Shown one piece after another: positions 5,356 through 7,945 of a DNA stretch of 7,945 bases (within the stretch, counting starts at the first letter, position 1; each line of letters opens with the position of its first letter). This DNA is from Synergistaceae bacterium (GTDB lineage: Bacteria; Synergistota; Synergistia; Synergistales; Synergistaceae): contig JAAYEY010000121.1 of assembly GCA_012728505.1 (NCBI GenBank), positions 1-7,945 on the forward strand, read 5' to 3'. Made by a program: the position numbers and the translations under genes. The notes below the pieces were generated by a model. That model did no database searches. It was not told the origin of the DNA and saw only the letters and a list, made by a program, of their open reading frames with translations.

Positions 5356-6519
5356 ATGTCGTCCGGATCAGGTCTTTCCGTAGTTATGAAAAGATTGGTT
5401 AGAGCAGTGATGATATTCATATGTGGTGCAGCCGGTTATCAGATATCTAAGATGGCCGTCGAAAATGCTTGGTGGCCCTCAGTGACACTGCTTCATCCAA
5501 TTGCTACAACTGTAATTATTACTTTTATTTCAGCATGTTTCGGCTTTATACTTGCACCTTTATTCTGGTTAGGCGTAAGCAAGTTTGCACAGTTTACAGA
5601 ATCTAAACTCCAGAATACGAGTGTACCGGAACTTACTGTAAGCCTTCTTGGGCTCATCCTAGGTCTTTTACTGGCAAATCTTATAGCTTTGCCGATGTCA
5701 AGGTTACCCGGAGGTATAGGTGTATATATAGCAATACTTTTGAATATTGCACTTGGATACCTTGGACTTCGCTTTTTTGTTAAGCGAAAAGATGATATCT
5801 GGAGTGTAATAACTAACATAGGAGATATCAAATTGCGCCTTCCCAAACGCAAAAAGAAAAACACTAACGGAAAAGAAGAGAAAGATACTGAGCTTGAAGT
5901 CGAGCCGGAGTTTTATTTCTCTATTCCTAAGGTTCTTGACACGAGCGCTATAATCGACGGCAGAATATTAGATGTTGCGCAAAGTGGATTCATAGAAGGC
6001 ACGATTGTACTTCCGAGATTTATACTTGCGGAACTACAGGGTGTAGCCGACTCCACAGACCCATTAAGAAGAACTAGGGGTAGACGAGGCATGACAGTGG
6101 TCACCGAGCTTCAGAAAATAAACACTCTTAATATAGAAATACCCGAGACTACACTAAAAGATCTTGAAAGAGACAAGGTCGACGAGGCTCTAGTAGTCCT
6201 AGCCCGGCAGCTCAATGGAAAAGTTATAACTACAGATTACAACCTGAATCAGATTGCACAAATTGAGGGAGTTTCTGTCCTTAACGTAAACGATCTTGCT
6301 AATTCACTCAAACCCATGTTATTACCGGGAGAAAATGTTGAGATAGACATAATACGAATAGGCAAAGAGAACCACCAGGGTGTTGGCTACCTTGACGATG
6401 GAACCATGCTTGTTGTCGAAGACGGATACAAACGTATAGGGGAACGGGTCCAGGTGACTGTGACCTCTATGCTTCAGACATCAGCTGGAAGAATGGTATT
6501 CGGAAGAATCCGCCCTTAA
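5356..6519 (+). CDS. PIN-TRAM domain integral membrane protein (YacL-like predicted RNase)
   Basis: I place the start at ATG 5356 (387 residues). An ATG at 5338 is in frame, but the Shine-Dalgarno AAAGGAG at 5341-5347 lies inside that extension and at the right distance from 5356. Four hydrophobic segments (about 13-33, 41-72, 87-110, 114-138) are followed by a Lys-rich linker. A PIN nuclease domain then carries the four expected acidic residues: Asp195 in LDTSAIIDGR, Glu226 in AELQGVAD, Asp276 in DKVDEAL and Asp294 in TTDYNLN. A C-terminal TRAM domain (about 325-387, ending GRMVFGRIRP) probably binds RNA. The fold predicts a membrane-tethered, metal-dependent endoribonuclease; the substrate is unknown. 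The Bacillus homologue YacL also sits just before ispD and ispF, matching the one-base gap to ispDF here, so the two genes are almost certainly co-transcribed. Confidence 0.93.
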   Translation: MSSGSGLSVVMKRLVRAVMIFICGAAGYQISKMAVENAWWPSVTLLHPIATTVIITFISACFGFILAPLFWLGVSKFAQFTESKLQNTSVPELTVSLLGLILGLLLANLIALPMSRLPGGIGVYIAILLNIALGYLGLRFFVKRKDDIWSVITNIGDIKLRLPKRKKKNTNGKEEKDTELEVEPEFYFSIPKVLDTSAIIDGRILDVAQSGFIEGTIVLPRFILAELQGVADSTDPLRRTRGRRGMTVVTELQKINTLNIEIPETTLKDLERDKVDEALVVLARQLNGKVITTDYNLNQIAQIEGVSVLNVNDLANSLKPMLLPGENVEIDIIRIGKENHQGVGYLDDGTMLVVEDGYKRIGERVQVTVTSMLQTSAGRMVFGRIRP

Positions 6520-6520
6520 A

Positions 6521-7684
6521 ATGCCCCTTAAAACCTGGTCCTTTATAATAGTAGCAGGCGGTACCGGTACCCGTTTGGGAGGAACTCCTAAACAGTTCCG
6601 ACTACTTGGCGGTATACCAGTCTGGAAGTGGTCTGCGAAAATTGCGGAAAAATTGTGGAATGAAGGAGCCATATCGGAATTAGTTCTTGTTGTTCCAAAG
6701 GAGTACCTGTCGGAAGTGGAGGAACAATGCGACTTTAAGATTCCTACACAAATAACTACCGGAGGGGCTACAAGGTCACAGTCAGTAATGAACGGATTAA
6801 AAATTTCATGCGGGTCTCACGTGTTGGTGCACGATGCGGCCCGTCCTTTTATAACTGAGGATTTATGCCGTAATTTGATTGCTCATACAATTATTCACGG
6901 CTCAGCAGTACCTCTTCTTCAAACAAAAGACTCTCTAAAAAGACTATACTTTGGAGAACTGACCTGTGTAGACAGAAACGAATTTTTCAAGACCCAGACG
7001 CCGCAGGCTTTTGAAAAAACTCCGCTCACAGAGGCTATAACCTTATTTGGTTTCGAAGGCACTGATGAAGCCGCAGCATGGGAAGCGGCAGGAAGAGAAA
7101 TTTCTCATACAGAGGGATTTGAGTCAAACTTTAAGATCACCACAAAATTCGATTGGAAAATTGCCCTCTCTATTATTGGGTGTACAAAAAGGCAAAGGAC
7201 AGGGCATGGCTTTGACGTACACCAGCTTGTCCCAGGCAGAAAACTTATATTAGCAGGAGTTGAACTGGAAAACGCAGAGCTTGGACTCCTTGGTCATTCA
7301 GACGCAGATATCGTGCTACACACGATAATGGACGCTATACTTGGAGCAGCTGGACTTCCTGATATAGGAACTCTCTTTCCGGCTTCAGATAAAAAATGGA
7401 AAGATGCGGACAGTAGAGAACTGTTGAAAACAGTGGTAAAAAATGTCCGTTCAGAGGGATGGAGCATAGATTGGGTAGATGTGACACTACAAGCTCAGGT
7501 ACCAAAACTTGGCCACATGATACCCAAATTTATAGCAAGTGTAACATCTCTGATAGAAGAGAATGAGGAAGAAATAAACTTTAACATGAAGGTAAAATCG
7601 GCAGAGGGCTGTGGCTCGGTTGGGCGCAATGAATGTATGACCTGCCACGGAGTTGCAACTCTTTCAAAATACGATTTGAATTAA
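6521..7684 (+). CDS. ispDF: bifunctional IspD/IspF (MEP cytidylyltransferase and MEcPP synthase)
   Basis: One 387-residue chain carries two enzymes of the MEP isoprenoid pathway. Residues 1 to about 222 are IspD, which joins CTP and MEP to CDP-ME. Landmarks are the nucleotide loop AGGTGTRLGGTPKQF with Arg18 and Lys24, VHDAARPF, KDSLKR, and KTQTPQAF. Residues 226-387 are IspF, which cyclises CDP-ME 2-phosphate to MEcPP. It begins RTGHGFDVH with metal ligands Asp232 and His234; His267, third in the usual set, lies in LGHSDADIVLH, followed by GAAGLPDIGTLFP. IspD and IspF act two steps apart, with IspE between. The last 30 residues are unusual, with Cys364, Cys372 and Cys375 (see findings). The ATG at 6521 comes one base after the upstream stop; the Shine-Dalgarno is weak (GGAAGAA, 6502-6508), suggesting coupled translation. 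The fusion is known in several bacterial groups. Confidence 0.95.
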   Translation: MPLKTWSFIIVAGGTGTRLGGTPKQFRLLGGIPVWKWSAKIAEKLWNEGAISELVLVVPKEYLSEVEEQCDFKIPTQITTGGATRSQSVMNGLKISCGSHVLVHDAARPFITEDLCRNLIAHTIIHGSAVPLLQTKDSLKRLYFGELTCVDRNEFFKTQTPQAFEKTPLTEAITLFGFEGTDEAAAWEAAGREISHTEGFESNFKITTKFDWKIALSIIGCTKRQRTGHGFDVHQLVPGRKLILAGVELENAELGLLGHSDADIVLHTIMDAILGAAGLPDIGTLFPASDKKWKDADSRELLKTVVKNVRSEGWSIDWVDVTLQAQVPKLGHMIPKFIASVTSLIEENEEEINFNMKVKSAEGCGSVGRNECMTCHGVATLSKYDLN

Positions 7685-7710
7685 GGCTGTATTTACTTAG
7701 GGAACACTTG

Positions 7711-7737
7711 ATATTTCCTGGGGAAATATAAATTTTT
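7711..7737 (+). terminator. perfect hairpin followed by T5 between ispDF and guaB (possible terminator or regulatory hairpin)
   Basis: ATATTTCC (7711-7718) and GGAAATAT (7722-7729) form a perfect eight-base stem with a three-base loop, and TTTTT follows at 7733-7737. The stem is mostly A-T with two G-C pairs at the loop, so it would be a weak terminator. It ends about 13 bases before the guaB Shine-Dalgarno and overlaps TTGATA (7708-7713), which resembles a -35 box but has no properly spaced -10. It may instead be an operator or a leader hairpin controlling guaB. Confidence 0.4.
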
Positions 7738-7739
7738 AG

Positions 7740-7945
<206 letters not shown>

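Overview
The window comes from a bacterial chromosome with a moderate, AT-leaning base composition. ATA, AGA and AGG codons are common. Every convincing gene lies on the + strand: a riboflavin gene end (ribBA), ribH, serS, a membrane-anchored GT26 glycosyltransferase, ybaB/ebfC, recR, a PIN-TRAM membrane protein (YacL-like), a fused ispDF, and the start of guaB. The set is housekeeping. An anaerobic Synergistota-like lineage fits by general impression (IspDF fusion, WecA-like/TagA fusion, gene mixture), but this is inference; I cannot place the organism from one window.

Layout. 1-129 is the 3' end of ribBA. 130-362 holds an 88-bp, three-hairpin palindromic repeat and a G-poor, A-rich leader. 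363-2119 is a ribH-serS pair whose stop and start codons overlap, closed by an intrinsic terminator. 2276-4030 encodes a polytopic membrane protein fused to a WecG/TagA/CpsF glycosyltransferase. 4167-5100 is a ybaB-recR pair behind a probable promoter. 5101-5355 holds a second, rearranged copy of the palindromic repeat. 5356-7684 is a PIN-TRAM gene followed after one base by ispDF, an order that recalls yacL-ispD-ispF of Bacillus. After a short leader with a perfect hairpin, guaB starts at 7755 and runs off the window.

Functions. ribBA and ribH supply steps of riboflavin synthesis. serS charges tRNA-Ser. The glycosyltransferase probably adds a sugar to an undecaprenyl-diphosphate-linked intermediate of a cell-surface polymer. 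YbaB/EbfC and RecR belong to DNA organisation and recombinational repair. IspDF carries two non-consecutive steps of the MEP isoprenoid pathway, which also feeds the undecaprenyl carrier. GuaB opens GMP synthesis, and so GTP, the RibBA substrate.

No clearly new defence or mobile system is present. The most notable signals are (1) the interspersed structured repeat, with one canonical and one rearranged copy; (2) the fusion of a WecA/MraY-like membrane domain that has lost its catalytic motifs to an apparently intact GT26 domain; and (3) a cysteine-rich, CxxCH-bearing C-terminus in the IspF domain, where the family normally has a conserved Thr/Gly-rich segment.
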